A DNA stretch of 16,427 nucleotides from Chloroflexota bacterium. GTDB lineage: Bacteria; Chloroflexota; Dehalococcoidia; Lucifugimonadales; JADFKI01. A program made the translations under genes and the position numbers. Positions 1-8,341 of the stretch are shown one piece after another. A model generated the notes under the pieces. It had not been told where the DNA came from and did not search any database. It saw nothing but the letters and a program-made list of their open reading frames with translations. The stretch lies in assembly GCA_024648655.1 (NCBI GenBank), contig JAGGDZ010000474.1, forward strand, positions 1 to 16,427, in the 5' to 3' direction. Positions within the stretch are counted from its first letter, which is position 1, and each line of letters opens with the position of its first letter.

Positions 1-738
1 CTGGCGCAGTTCGTCAAGTCCGTTTATTAGATACGCGGGAATTCCGCGGGACTCTGCCACTTCCCGCAGTCGGTTGCAGTTCGAACTGTTCGGCGCGCCA
101 ACGACCAGCATCAGGTCAACCTTGTCAGTGATTTCCTTGACAGCGAACTGCCGATTGGTTGTGGCGTAGCAGAGGTCGTTCCTGATAAGGGCGTCGGAGA
201 ATCTGCTTTGAATGCCTTCAATCGACCGCTTGGTGTCATCTACTGAGAGCGTAGTCTGAGTCAGCACAGTAATCGGCGTGTCAACGTCCCAGTCCGGCAA
301 ATCCAGCTCCTCCCGGTCGTCAACAAGGTGCATTTCCGTCTGACCCATCGTGCCCTTGACCTCCTGGTGGCCTCGGTGACCTACAAGTATGATTCGCCTG
401 TTTTCGTTGTTGTACCTTCTAGCTTCGTTGTGTACTTTGGTAACGAGCGGACAAGTGGCGTCGATAACCTCAAGACTACGCGCCTTAGCCTTGGCAAAAT
501 CCTCCGGCGGCGACCCGTGAGCGGAAAATATGACCTTTGACCCCTCCGGTATCTCGTTCACGTCCTCGACGGTTATTGCGCCTTTCGCCTCCAGAGCGTC
601 CACCACATGCGAGTTATGAACTATCTGGTGCTTAACATAAATGGGCGCCCCGAAGCGCTCCAAGGCAATCTCTACAAGGTCTATTGCCCTGACCACACCG
701 GCGCAGAATCCCCTCGGCGCACCAATGAAAACCTTCAT
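1..738 (-). CDS. ispH: 4-hydroxy-3-methylbut-2-enyl diphosphate reductase (IspH/LytB), C-terminus cut by window edge
   Basis: IspH is the cytoplasmic [4Fe-4S] enzyme of the last MEP-pathway step, reducing HMBPP to IPP and DMAPP. Read on the minus strand, the frame is open from ATG at 738 to base 1, giving 246 residues of a family usually about 300 long, so the C-terminal end lies outside. Three cluster cysteines are visible: C12 (RGFCAGVVRA), C96 (DATCPLVTKVH) and C190 (DLCYATTNRQ). Substrate-site motifs also present are QIVHN (H41), FSAHG (H74), GHRGHQEVKGT (H124, E126) and T163. The late motif reads NSSNCNRL, where Ser is usual at the Cys, and SAHG is followed by SPPED; both are minor variants. 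An AAGGGGG Shine-Dalgarno sits just upstream of the start. It is divergent from the aminotransferase at 910. The family is certain from the motifs. Confidence 0.96.
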   Translation of the reverse strand, partial: MKVFIGAPRGFCAGVVRAIDLVEIALERFGAPIYVKHQIVHNSHVVDALEAKGAITVEDVNEIPEGSKVIFSAHGSPPEDFAKAKARSLEVIDATCPLVTKVHNEARRYNNENRRIILVGHRGHQEVKGTMGQTEMHLVDDREELDLPDWDVDTPITVLTQTTLSVDDTKRSIEGIQSRFSDALIRNDLCYATTNRQFAVKEITDKVDLMLVVGAPNSSNCNRLREVAESRGIPAYLINGLDELRQ

Positions 739-832
739 TTTCTTACCCCCTTACGGCAGTTTCGCAACCCAATCTTACCACACAACCGGGCAAACCTTGT
801 CCGTAAAATTGTTTCATATACCCAACCACCCG

Positions 833-861
833 TTTATAATAATGTGATAGATGGCTGACCA
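833..861 (-). promoter_or_regulatory. Candidate sigma-70 promoter for ispH
   Basis: On the minus strand TGGTCA (856-861, four of six matches to the -35 consensus) is followed after 17 bases by TATAAA (833-838, five of six to the -10). It lies about 95 bases upstream of the ispH ATG. The same AT-rich stretch read on the plus strand gives a perfect TATAAT at 835-840 facing the aminotransferase, but with no good -35. This is inferred from consensus and spacing only. Confidence 0.4.
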
Positions 862-909
862 TATCATCTGACGATGAGACACCGAACGCGCTGTGTCGGG
901 GGAATGCAC

Positions 910-2073
910 ATGAAGCTTGCCGATCGAATGAGCCGACTGGGAACCGAGACCGCCTTTGAAGTCCTGGCTAAAGCGCGCCGCTTAGAAGCCGAAGGCATGG
1001 ACGTCATCCATCTTGAAATCGGCGAGCCGGACTTCGATACTCCAGAGAACATTGTCGAAGCGGGCGTGACGGCGCTCAGGCGCGGCGAAACCCACTACGG
1101 TCCCTCTCCAGGCTTCCCTGATGTTCGCGCATCCATCGCGGATGAAATTTCGCAGACGCGCGGCATCTCGGTGACTGGTGACAATGTCGTTATTACGCCG
1201 GGCGGCAAGCCGATTATGTTCTTCATCATGCTTGCCCTTGTTGACTACGGCGACGAGGTTCTGTATCCGAACCCCGGCTTCCCCATCTACGAGTCCATGA
1301 TTAGCTTTGCCGGCGGCGTTCCGGTTCCGATGCGCCTACACGAGTCGCTTGATTTCAACATAGACGTTGACGAAGTCGCGGCTCAGGTAACGGACAAGAC
1401 GAAGCTGATGATAGTCAATTCGCCTAACAATCCTTGTGGCAGCGTGCTCTCCAGGAAGCAGATTGAAGCGCTCGCCGATCTTGCTAAGGAACATGACATC
1501 ATCGTGCTTTCAGACGAGATATATATCCGATTCCTGTACGAGGGCGCTCACCACAGCATCGCTTCGTTCCCCAATATGCGCGACCGTACTATAATCCTTG
1601 ACGGATTCTCCAAGACTTACGCAATGACCGGTTGGCGCGCCGGCTATGGAGTGATGCCGCTCGAACTCGTCGAACCTATCTCGCGCCTGGTCACGAACAG
1701 CGTGTCCTGCACAGCCAGCTTCACCCAGTACGCCGCGCTCGAAGCGCTCGAAGGTCCACAGGACGCACCGGACAGCATGGTCGAGGAGTTCGCGCGCCGC
1801 CGCCACATCATCGTGGACGGCCTCGATGCCATCAAAGGGGTCCGCTGCGCTACGCCGAAGGGCGCATTTTATGCTTTCCCTAATGTTGAAGGCACAGGGC
1901 TGAGCAGCAGAGAGTTCGCCGACCGCGCTCTGGAAGAAGCAGGCGTCGCCTGCCTTTCCGGTGAATCATTCGGCGAATATGGCAACGGCTTCGTTCGCTT
2001 TTCATTTGCCAATTCCGTTGAGAACATAGAAGAAGCGCTTAGAAGACTCGACCGATTTGTTCAGTCCTTGTAA
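910..2073 (+). CDS. PLP-dependent class I/II aminotransferase (aspartate aminotransferase superfamily)
   Basis: A fold-type I, cytoplasmic PLP aminotransferase of 387 residues, a normal length. Visible features: N-terminal IHLEIGEPDFDTP (about 33-45) typical of AspAT subgroup Igamma; the PGGKP turn (98-101); SPNNPCG with cofactor Asn at N174; SDEIY with D202 and Y204; the Schiff-base lysine K235 in DGFSKTYAMTGWRAGYG; and R363 in GFVRFSFANS, which should bind the substrate alpha-carboxylate. I place the start at 910 (MKLADRMSRL) because GGGGGA at 898-903 lies 6 bases upstream and the family begins here; in-frame ATGs at 874 and 904 are less likely. Substrate cannot be read from sequence; aspartate, alanine or an aromatic amino acid are all possible. 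nadE follows after 35 bases and is probably co-transcribed. Confidence 0.93.
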   Translation: MKLADRMSRLGTETAFEVLAKARRLEAEGMDVIHLEIGEPDFDTPENIVEAGVTALRRGETHYGPSPGFPDVRASIADEISQTRGISVTGDNVVITPGGKPIMFFIMLALVDYGDEVLYPNPGFPIYESMISFAGGVPVPMRLHESLDFNIDVDEVAAQVTDKTKLMIVNSPNNPCGSVLSRKQIEALADLAKEHDIIVLSDEIYIRFLYEGAHHSIASFPNMRDRTIILDGFSKTYAMTGWRAGYGVMPLELVEPISRLVTNSVSCTASFTQYAALEALEGPQDAPDSMVEEFARRRHIIVDGLDAIKGVRCATPKGAFYAFPNVEGTGLSSREFADRALEEAGVACLSGESFGEYGNGFVRFSFANSVENIEEALRRLDRFVQSL

Positions 2074-2108
2074 TCACTTCCACTCATCCTGTCAGGTTAG
2101 GCGGTACG

Positions 2109-3872
2109 ATGCGCACCTTCAGATTGGCAATGGCGCAGATGAACGCCACCGTCGGAGACCTCGACGGCAATGCCGAGCGCATCAGAGACGGCATCCATGA
2201 TGCGCGTGAGCTTGGAGCGGATCTGATCGCTTTCCCGGAGCTTGCGCTGCCCGGCTATCCGCCCGAAGACCTGCTGCTCAAGCCTCAGTTCATACGCGAC
2301 AACTACGATCGCCTCCTACAGATAGCCGTCGAATGCAAGAACATCGCAGCCGTCATCGGGTTCATCGACGCGGACGCTGACATCTACAACGCCGCCGCCG
2401 TTATACACGACGGGAAGATAATCGGCGTTTACCACAAGATGTACTTGCCAAACTACGGCGTTTTCGACGAGGATCGCTACTTCGCGCCGGGGAACGAATG
2501 CCCTGTCTATACGGTCAGCGGCGCGCCCGTCGGCGTCAATATCTGCGAGGACATCTGGTACGCTACGGGTCCCGCCGTAGTACAGCGCGCCGCCGGAGCA
2601 GAGATCATCGTCAATATCAACGGCTCGCCATTCCACGCAGGCAAGCGCGCGTTCAGAGAGAAGATGCTTGCCACCCGCGCATCGGACAACGGCGTGTTCG
2701 TTGCTTATGTCAACCTTGTTGGCGGACAAGATGAGCTTGTGTTCGATGGAGGTAGCAGTATCTTCGATCCCGACGGAGAGATCGTAGCCGAAGCGGCACA
2801 ATTCGAGGAACAGCTTCTCGTTGCGGACCTCGACGTCGAGGCGGTCTTTCGATCTCGCCTGCGCGACCCGCGTACCCGCAAGGAGCGCGGCGCAGACCTC
2901 ACGCATATCGGGAAAGCAGTCAATATACAATTGTCGGAATACTCCGAGGATGCCGTTAAGCCCCCACTTCCCTGCGTTCACGCACACGACGCCGAACCTG
3001 TCAAATTGCGGCATGAGTATGACGAGACTGCGGAAGTCTATGCTGCGCTGACACTCGGCACACGCGATTACATGCGAAAGTGCGGGTTCAGCAAGGCGCT
3101 CATCGCGCTTTCCGGAGGCATTGACTCCACTCTTGTCGCCGCAATAGCCACCGATGCGCTGGGCAGCGAAAATGTTGTCGGCATCGCAATGCCCTCGCGC
3201 TATTCGTCCGAAGGCAGTGTCTTAGATGCCACAGCGCTCGCGAACAACCTCGGCATTGACTTATGGACGCTTCCAATCGAAGATGCCTTCAGCGCCCATC
3301 TGGACACCCTAGCGCCTAAGTTTGCAGGCACCGGAACCGGTGTTGCCGAGGAGAACATGCAGTCTCGCATACGCGGCAACCTCATCATGGCGGTGTCGAA
3401 CAAATTCAATTGGCTCGTGCTGACGACGGGGAACAAATCTGAGATGGCGACCGGGTACGCTACCATATACGGGGACATGGCGGGAGGCTACGCGGTAATC
3501 AAGGATGTTCCGAAGCAGCTTGTGTATGAACTTTGCCGATACCGCAACACCATTGGAGACGCGCCGGTAATTCCTCAGAGCGTTATCGACAAGCCGCCGA
3601 GCGCGGAGCTTCGTCCGGATCAGAAGGACGAAGACTCCCTTCCACCCTATAGCATCTTGGATCCGATCCTAAAAGCGTATGTGGAGGACGACTACTCCTT
3701 CGACGACATAGTGGCTATGGGTTACGAGCGGGATACGGTGAAGCAGATAATCACGCTCGTTGACCGGAACGAGTACAAGCGCCGACAGTCCCCTCCAGGC
3801 ATCAAGATTACCCCGCGCAACTTTGGACGGGACAGGCGCATGCCGATCGCGAACCGGTATCGGCCGTTCTAG
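2109..3872 (+). CDS. nadE: Glutamine-dependent NAD+ synthetase
   Basis: Catalyses the last step of NAD biosynthesis: ATP-dependent amidation of nicotinate adenine dinucleotide, using ammonia released from glutamine. The 587 residues contain two domains in the usual order. Residues 1 to about 265 are a nitrilase/CN-hydrolase glutaminase with triad E44 (FPELALPGYPPEDLL), K110 (YHKMYLPNYGVFDE) and C146 (NICEDIW). Residues about 305-587 are the N-type ATP pyrophosphatase synthetase with the P-loop SGGIDS at 335-340, a TTGNKSE motif, and DKPPSAELRPDQKDEDSLPP near the C-terminus. The triad and P-loop are intact, so the enzyme should be active with glutamine. It starts 35 bases after the aminotransferase. 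Its TAG stop shares the palindrome CTAG with the stop of the convergent amidohydrolase. Confidence 0.97.
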   Translation: MRTFRLAMAQMNATVGDLDGNAERIRDGIHDARELGADLIAFPELALPGYPPEDLLLKPQFIRDNYDRLLQIAVECKNIAAVIGFIDADADIYNAAAVIHDGKIIGVYHKMYLPNYGVFDEDRYFAPGNECPVYTVSGAPVGVNICEDIWYATGPAVVQRAAGAEIIVNINGSPFHAGKRAFREKMLATRASDNGVFVAYVNLVGGQDELVFDGGSSIFDPDGEIVAEAAQFEEQLLVADLDVEAVFRSRLRDPRTRKERGADLTHIGKAVNIQLSEYSEDAVKPPLPCVHAHDAEPVKLRHEYDETAEVYAALTLGTRDYMRKCGFSKALIALSGGIDSTLVAAIATDALGSENVVGIAMPSRYSSEGSVLDATALANNLGIDLWTLPIEDAFSAHLDTLAPKFAGTGTGVAEENMQSRIRGNLIMAVSNKFNWLVLTTGNKSEMATGYATIYGDMAGGYAVIKDVPKQLVYELCRYRNTIGDAPVIPQSVIDKPPSAELRPDQKDEDSLPPYSILDPILKAYVEDDYSFDDIVAMGYERDTVKQIITLVDRNEYKRRQSPPGIKITPRNFGRDRRMPIANRYRPF

Positions 3873-5290
3873 CCAGCATAGAGCTTTGTTGCCGCCATAT
3901 TTACAACTTGGTACGGCAAGCCACTTGCCTCAGCCGCGCGCCTCCCGGCGGATGTAATCAGCAGAGTTCCGCCACTGCCCACCACATGTCCGTCAATCAT
4001 GATGGTCTTTCCCGCCACGAAACTCATCGTCGGTTCGTTCGTCTCGGGGTTGACGATCGTGATGTCCGCGTCCGCACCCTCGCTGAAGTGCCCCTTGCCT
4101 GGCAGACCCAGCATGCGCGCGGGCGTCAGTGACAATTTAGTTACCATTTCAAGGGGTGTGAGCGCTCCGAATTTCACCAACGCCATGCTCGACTGAATAG
4201 CCACATTTCGCGGATGACAACCGCCGTCCGTGCTCACGGCGTCCACGATGAATTCACCCACCTTATTTTTCGCGGTCGTCAGCTTGAAGGCGGTTGACGG
4301 GAGGTTCACCGGGAAGCTCATACCCACATGAGTCTTCTCGCGCTCATACACGGTCAACGCCTCTTGACCTTTCAGATACACGACGTGCCCACCGCGCTGA
4401 CCAATCACCGAGGCGTATCCGTCCAGTATCGCCTGCTCCATTCCTTCGCGCGTGGGGGCGTATCCTCGCATTGCGAGGCAGTTTCGAGGCACATTCGCTT
4501 GCACAAAGCCCTCGCCGTCGCAGCTTCCACTGGTGCCATTCTGTATAGCGTGGTACGCTTCCGAATTGAGTTGCGTCCGCATGCTCTCCAATATGCCCAG
4601 CGTCTCGTCGCACTCCGCATTGGCATCTTCGATAACTCCCCGGCAGTATGAGTTCACATGGCACACATGCAGCCGTCCATTCCCAACAATAGCGGGAATC
4701 TCGCGCATACCTTCCAGATGACTGCCCGATTCGCGAGTGCCGATATGGAACGCGACATACGCAAGCTGGTCGTTACAGGCATGAACTACGTCCGCGGTCG
4801 CCTGCGGACTGAACGGGTGATAGCCTCCCAGTATCTTTATCCCGAAGCATCCCTGGCGCAGAGCACCGGCAACAATGTCCCGCGCTTCAACCGCCGACGG
4901 TTCGTCCGACGGCATCGTCGCGCCCGGTATCAGCGCGTACAGCCCCGCTACATTCAGTCCGGCGCCCTTGCGTTTGATACCGTCCACAAGGCTGGGACCG
5001 GTCCCGCCCATATCGAGGACCGTGGTGGTTCCCGCTCGCGCCAGCATCGCGTAGCCGAGCGCCGGATCCCAGTTCCGGGACAACCCCGCCACATGCGCGT
5101 GAGTGTCTATCTGTCCGGGCATCACCCACCTGCCCGACACATCGACAATTTCGTCGCCGTCGAAAGGGTCCAGCTCCGGCTCAACTCTCGCAATCATCCC
5201 GGCTTTGACACCCACATCCGCAACGCCCTCGAATCCGTTGGCGGGGTCTAGCACCGTCCCGCCGCTCAATATCAAGTCATACTTAGCCAT
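3869..5290 (-). CDS. Metal-dependent amidohydrolase (dihydroorotase/enamidase-like)
   Basis: A TIM-barrel amidohydrolase of 473 residues, probably cytoplasmic since no signal peptide is visible. It starts with the small beta-domain typical of the superfamily (DLILSGGTVLDPANG) and keeps a full binuclear metal site: HxH in IDTHAHVAG (H64, H66), a probable carboxylated lysine K152 (FGIKILGG), H182 (AFHIGTRES), H211 (HVCHVNSYCRG) and the catalytic aspartate D355 (AVSTDGGCHPRN). A C-terminal beta-domain segment (EGADADITIVNP) follows. The layout fits enamidase, D-aminoacylase or hydantoinase-type enzymes that open cyclic amides or cleave N-acyl bonds; the substrate cannot be read. The start has AGGATGG upstream. 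It is divergent from an LLM oxidoreductase 108 bases away, suggesting a shared catabolic role, and convergent with nadE with a 4-base overlap. Confidence 0.9.
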   Translation of the reverse strand: MAKYDLILSGGTVLDPANGFEGVADVGVKAGMIARVEPELDPFDGDEIVDVSGRWVMPGQIDTHAHVAGLSRNWDPALGYAMLARAGTTTVLDMGGTGPSLVDGIKRKGAGLNVAGLYALIPGATMPSDEPSAVEARDIVAGALRQGCFGIKILGGYHPFSPQATADVVHACNDQLAYVAFHIGTRESGSHLEGMREIPAIVGNGRLHVCHVNSYCRGVIEDANAECDETLGILESMRTQLNSEAYHAIQNGTSGSCDGEGFVQANVPRNCLAMRGYAPTREGMEQAILDGYASVIGQRGGHVVYLKGQEALTVYEREKTHVGMSFPVNLPSTAFKLTTAKNKVGEFIVDAVSTDGGCHPRNVAIQSSMALVKFGALTPLEMVTKLSLTPARMLGLPGKGHFSEGADADITIVNPETNEPTMSFVAGKTIMIDGHVVGSGGTLLITSAGRRAAEASGLPYQVVNMAATKLYAG

Positions 5291-5398
5291 ATTCTATCCA
5301 TCCTGCACATCCTGTTAGCTCTCGACCGTTATGTTACACTGACAGGCGACAACTGCAAAACAGCGCTTTACATCAAGACACTTCCATGGGAGGACGAG

Positions 5399-6271
5399 AT
5401 GACCAAGCTTGGAGCCATATTCCCCCAGACCGAGATCGGCAACGACACCGGAGCAATCCGCGAGTTCGCGCAGGCAACCGAGTCGCTCGGCTTCGACTTT
5501 CTGCTGGCGTTCGACCATGTGCTGGGCGCGAACGCCGAGACGCACACCGAACTTACCGGACCATATCGCCACTACGATGCCTTTCACGAGCCGTTCGTTC
5601 TTTTCGGCTACCTTGCGGCGGTTACGAGCAGTGTCGAGCTTGCCACGGGTATCATCATACTTCCACAGCGTCAGACTGCGCTCGTAGCCAAGCAGGCTGC
5701 GGCGGTCGATGTGCTCAGCGGAGGGCGCCTACGACTCGGAATCGGGGTCGGCTGGAACTATGTGGAGTATGAAGCTCTGGGGGAGAACTGGCGCAACCGG
5801 GGCGCTCGCTCGGAAGAGCAGATCGATGTCATGCGTCAACTCTGGACGAACGAACTGATCACTTACGAAGGCCGCTGGCATAAGATAACCGATGCTGGCA
5901 TTCTGCCGCTGCCGGTCCAGCGCCCAATCCCCGTGTGGCTGGGCGGCGCATCGGACCGCACAGTGCGCCGCATCGTCAGCACCGGCGACGGCTGGATACT
6001 CACGGGACGGCCCGACGACCGCGCCAAAGGTCTGATAGACAAACTGCGCTCTTACGCCGAGGAAGCAGGGCGCGACATGGCGAGTATCGGACTTGAAGGG
6101 TGGGTATCGGCGAGCATCGGGGGAGCTGACGATTGGGCAAAGGAAGCGGAAGGCTGGAAGGCTCTTGGAGCAACCCACGTATCGCTGAACACCATGCGGG
6201 CTGACTTGGCTGACCCGGCCGCCCACGTAGAGGCGATTAGGCGGTTCAAGGAAGCGACGGCGGGGTTGTAA
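5399..6271 (+). CDS. LLM-class (luciferase-like) F420-dependent-type oxidoreductase
   Basis: A bacterial luciferase-like TIM-barrel protein of 290 residues, a common length for the F420/FMN-dependent LLM oxidoreductases. Supporting motifs: FPQTEIG at the N-terminus; ESLGFDFLLAFDHVLG (28-43) with the conserved Asp-His; ELATGIIILPQRQTALVAKQAA (80-101); and DVLSGGRLRLGIGVGWN (104-120), the family signature around the cofactor site, followed by the YEALG motif. A later RPIPVWLGG (barrel strand 7 region) fits too. Family knowledge says such enzymes use F420 or FMN for hydride transfer or oxygenation; which cofactor and substrate is not visible. GGGAGG at 5388-5393 lies 5 bases before the ATG. It is divergent from the amidohydrolase, and an Rho-independent terminator follows its stop. 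Confidence 0.93.
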   Translation: MTKLGAIFPQTEIGNDTGAIREFAQATESLGFDFLLAFDHVLGANAETHTELTGPYRHYDAFHEPFVLFGYLAAVTSSVELATGIIILPQRQTALVAKQAAAVDVLSGGRLRLGIGVGWNYVEYEALGENWRNRGARSEEQIDVMRQLWTNELITYEGRWHKITDAGILPLPVQRPIPVWLGGASDRTVRRIVSTGDGWILTGRPDDRAKGLIDKLRSYAEEAGRDMASIGLEGWVSASIGGADDWAKEAEGWKALGATHVSLNTMRADLADPAAHVEAIRRFKEATAGL

Positions 6272-6293
6272 AGGCGGAAAGGTTGGAATAAGC

Positions 6294-6342
6294 AAAGCGG
6301 TCAGCCAATTATACCTGAAGTTGGCTGACCGCTTTACTTTTT
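6294..6342 (+). terminator. Rho-independent terminator after the LLM oxidoreductase
   Basis: AAAGCGGTCAGCCAA (6294-6308) and its exact complement TTGGCTGACCGCTTT (6321-6335) form a 15-bp perfect stem with a 12-base loop, followed by AC and five T (6338-6342). It sits 22 bases after the TAA of the LLM gene. Read on the minus strand the stem is followed by only a short T-rich tract, so it may also weakly stop transcription from the pseudogene opposite. Confidence 0.88.
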
Positions 6343-7139
6343 CACTCATCCACCTCTACAAGCACTCTGCGAGTTCGAAGGGGAATATCATTACGAATAT
6401 CCAGCGGCAAATCATCTTCCGGCAACTATATCCACGCCACCATCGGGGCCTGGTTTTGTCTCCAAGACCGTGTATCCTACCGCTTTAAGAATACGCGCCA
6501 CCAGGTACTCTAGGCGATGCTCTCTGAACCTTTCTCGAATTCGCTCTATAATGCGGTCATCTATGGATTGTTCTATGTCCTCCTTGCCAACATCATCGTC
6601 CTCATCTTCGGAGCTTGAAATCGATGCGGTCGATTCTAATGCCTGTTCATTTCCCAGATATACGTTTACGACCCGTTCAATCCGCGATTCGGCATTGTCT
6701 ATTCTGACCTGTGACAGAGTGAGTAGAGAATTGAATGAGCGAATCAAGTCTTGGTCAAAGTTAGCTCGCGGCACATCCTTAACCAGCCATTCCACCTTAC
6801 GAGTATGCGGTAAGGGCTCTTGGTAATCTCTAGGCGTGTACACATAGTCGCCTGCTATCCTGCCAACGGCTAGCACCTTTTGCCGCTTGCGCGGCAACAC
6901 TACCATTTCGCCTATTTCAAGGTCGTGCGCAAAGCGCCAAAGCTGGGATGCGAAAATGCAGCAGCACACTTTACATTCTCAGGGAATCGTGTCTCTTGAA
7001 AATGATTACGCAGTGCAACGCGGCTAGGAAAGCCCGTGACGCTCGAGTCTAAACCAGATCCTATACTAGACACCCCATTTTCAAGAGCGAACTCCTCATT
7101 TTCACCCAGCCTGCCAGCCCTGATAACCTATACTGCCAT
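6342..7139 (-). pseudogene. Mrr-type restriction endonuclease remnant, with nonsense codon, frameshift and internal deletion
   Basis: The longest open piece is 6412-6969 (about 185 residues). It matches the middle of a family of stand-alone Mrr-like nucleases: SQLWRFAHDLEIGEMVVLP, then a beta-rich sensor-like part, an acidic linker and the start of the Mrr catalytic domain (AVGYTVLETKPGPDGGVDIVAG). The frame then stops before the expected QVK catalytic motif. Fossil pieces lie in other frames. From 7139 one frame reads MAV-stop-VIRAGRLGENEEFALENG, the family N-terminus with TGG (Trp) changed to TAG at 7128-7130. It runs into the main frame near 6950-6985, where one added base (for instance in the T4 run) would restore register. 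After the TGA at 6409-6411 a third frame reads EDDLPLDIRNDIPLRTRR to a stop at 6342, like the family C-terminus. Roughly 90 residues including the active site are missing. Family comparison is from memory. Confidence 0.8.
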
Positions 7140-7192
7140 TCTCAGCCTAACTTAAAATTTCAAAATCATACCATCGATCTCGAATTATACGC

Positions 7193-7198
7193 TATAAT
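7193..7198 (+). promoter_or_regulatory. Candidate -10 box of the glycine cleavage operon
   Basis: A perfect TATAAT lies 42 bases before the gcvT ATG in the AT-rich 100-base stretch between the pseudogene and gcvT. No convincing -35 is seen at 16-18 bases upstream. It would give a leader of about 36 bases. No glycine riboswitch is apparent in this space. Confidence 0.5.
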
Positions 7199-7240
7199 AC
7201 CCGCGCGACACTTAATCTAGCTTAGTTTATCCTTAACGCC

Positions 7241-8341
7241 ATGACAGACTCCAACAACCTGCTCCAGACTCCCCTCTACGACACGCATGTATCGCTCGGC
7301 GCGCGCATCGTGCCTTTCGGCGGGTGGGCGATGCCGATTCAATACGACAGCATCCTGCAAGAGGCTCGCGCAGTTCGCAGCAACGTCGGCTTGTTCGATG
7401 TATCGCACATGGGCAGGCTGAAGATACGGGGAAGCGGAGCGGCTCCCCTGTTAAGTCGTGTGCTCAGCGTGGGCGCGATTTCGATGAGGCCGGGGCGTGC
7501 GCGATACTGTCTCATCTGCAACGAAGAGGGAGGCATAATCGACGACTGCATCGTATATCGCAACGACGATGAGGACTTTCTACTCGTGCCGAATGCGGCG
7601 AATACGGCAGCCGTTATCGAATGGCTCGACCGATGGAACACGAAGCCGGATACGGTAAGCATAATCAATATCACGGCTGAAACTGCGATGATTGCGGTGC
7701 AGGGACCTCAAACGATTACGATGCTGAACGCCGTCACAGCCGACGACATATCATCCGTCCTGCCTTTCAATACGACTCGAACGCAGATTGAGGGCACCGA
7801 AGCGATGCTGGCTCACACAGGCTACACCGGCGAGGACGGTTTTGAGGTCATAGCTCCGGCGGAGGCAGCAGCGAAGATCTGGAAGATGCTGCTGAAAAGA
7901 GGGGCTGCGTCCTGCGGACTTGGCGCGCGAGATGTGCTTCGACTGGAGGCTGGCTTGTTGCTGCATGGCAACGATATGAACGCGGACACCAATCCATACG
8001 AGGCTGGTCTCGGCCGTTTCGTCAGGCCCGACAGGCGCGGTTATATCGCCCGCGACGCCCTGCTGCGCGCTCGCGACAACGGCGTCGCAAGGAAGCTTGT
8101 AGGGTTTTTTATGACAGGGCGAGGCATAGCGCGGCATGGTCACGGAATCCACGTTGATGGGCGAGAGATTGGTGAGGTTACTAGTGGAGGACCGTCGCCT
8201 CTGCTTGACAGGAATATAGGCTTGGGGTATGTTCCTGCTGATTACTCGGCGGTTGGCACCAGCCTGCAAATTAACATCCGAGGCCGCCTCGTCGATGCCG
8301 AGGTAACGAGTCTTCCATTTTACATTCGGAGTGATGAATAA
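7241..8341 (+). CDS. gcvT: Glycine cleavage system T protein (aminomethyltransferase)
   Basis: T protein takes the aminomethyl group from lipoylated H protein and passes it to tetrahydrofolate, releasing ammonia and 5,10-methylene-THF. The 366 residues match the usual length. Seen: TPLYDTHVSLGARIVPFGGWAMP-type N-terminus with the FDVSHMG folate-site motif (52-58); GGIIDDCIVYR with the catalytic aspartate at 101/102; a late HTGYTGEDGFEV motif; and GLGARDVLRLEAGLLLHGND followed by the C-terminal barrel domain with TSGGPSPLL. No clear Shine-Dalgarno precedes the ATG at 7241, but the N-terminus fits the family. It heads the operon and its TAA overlaps the gcvH ATG by one base (TAATG), indicating translational coupling. 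Confidence 0.96.
   Translation: MTDSNNLLQTPLYDTHVSLGARIVPFGGWAMPIQYDSILQEARAVRSNVGLFDVSHMGRLKIRGSGAAPLLSRVLSVGAISMRPGRARYCLICNEEGGIIDDCIVYRNDDEDFLLVPNAANTAAVIEWLDRWNTKPDTVSIINITAETAMIAVQGPQTITMLNAVTADDISSVLPFNTTRTQIEGTEAMLAHTGYTGEDGFEVIAPAEAAAKIWKMLLKRGAASCGLGARDVLRLEAGLLLHGNDMNADTNPYEAGLGRFVRPDRRGYIARDALLRARDNGVARKLVGFFMTGRGIARHGHGIHVDGREIGEVTSGGPSPLLDRNIGLGYVPADYSAVGTSLQINIRGRLVDAEVTSLPFYIRSDE

Noticed and set aside
2316..3014. 232-residue open frame antisense to nadE
   Set aside because: It lies wholly inside the conserved nadE glutaminase domain and has no family motif; it is a by-product of codon bias.
4658..5251. 197-residue open frame opposite the amidohydrolase
   Set aside because: Fully antisense to the metal-site region of a well-supported gene; its composition is Arg/His/Pro-rich as expected for a shadow frame.
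7140..7240. Glycine riboswitch ahead of gcvT
   Set aside because: The 100-base gap is AT-rich, lacks the paired G-rich core expected for a glycine aptamer, and is too short for the usual tandem form plus promoter.
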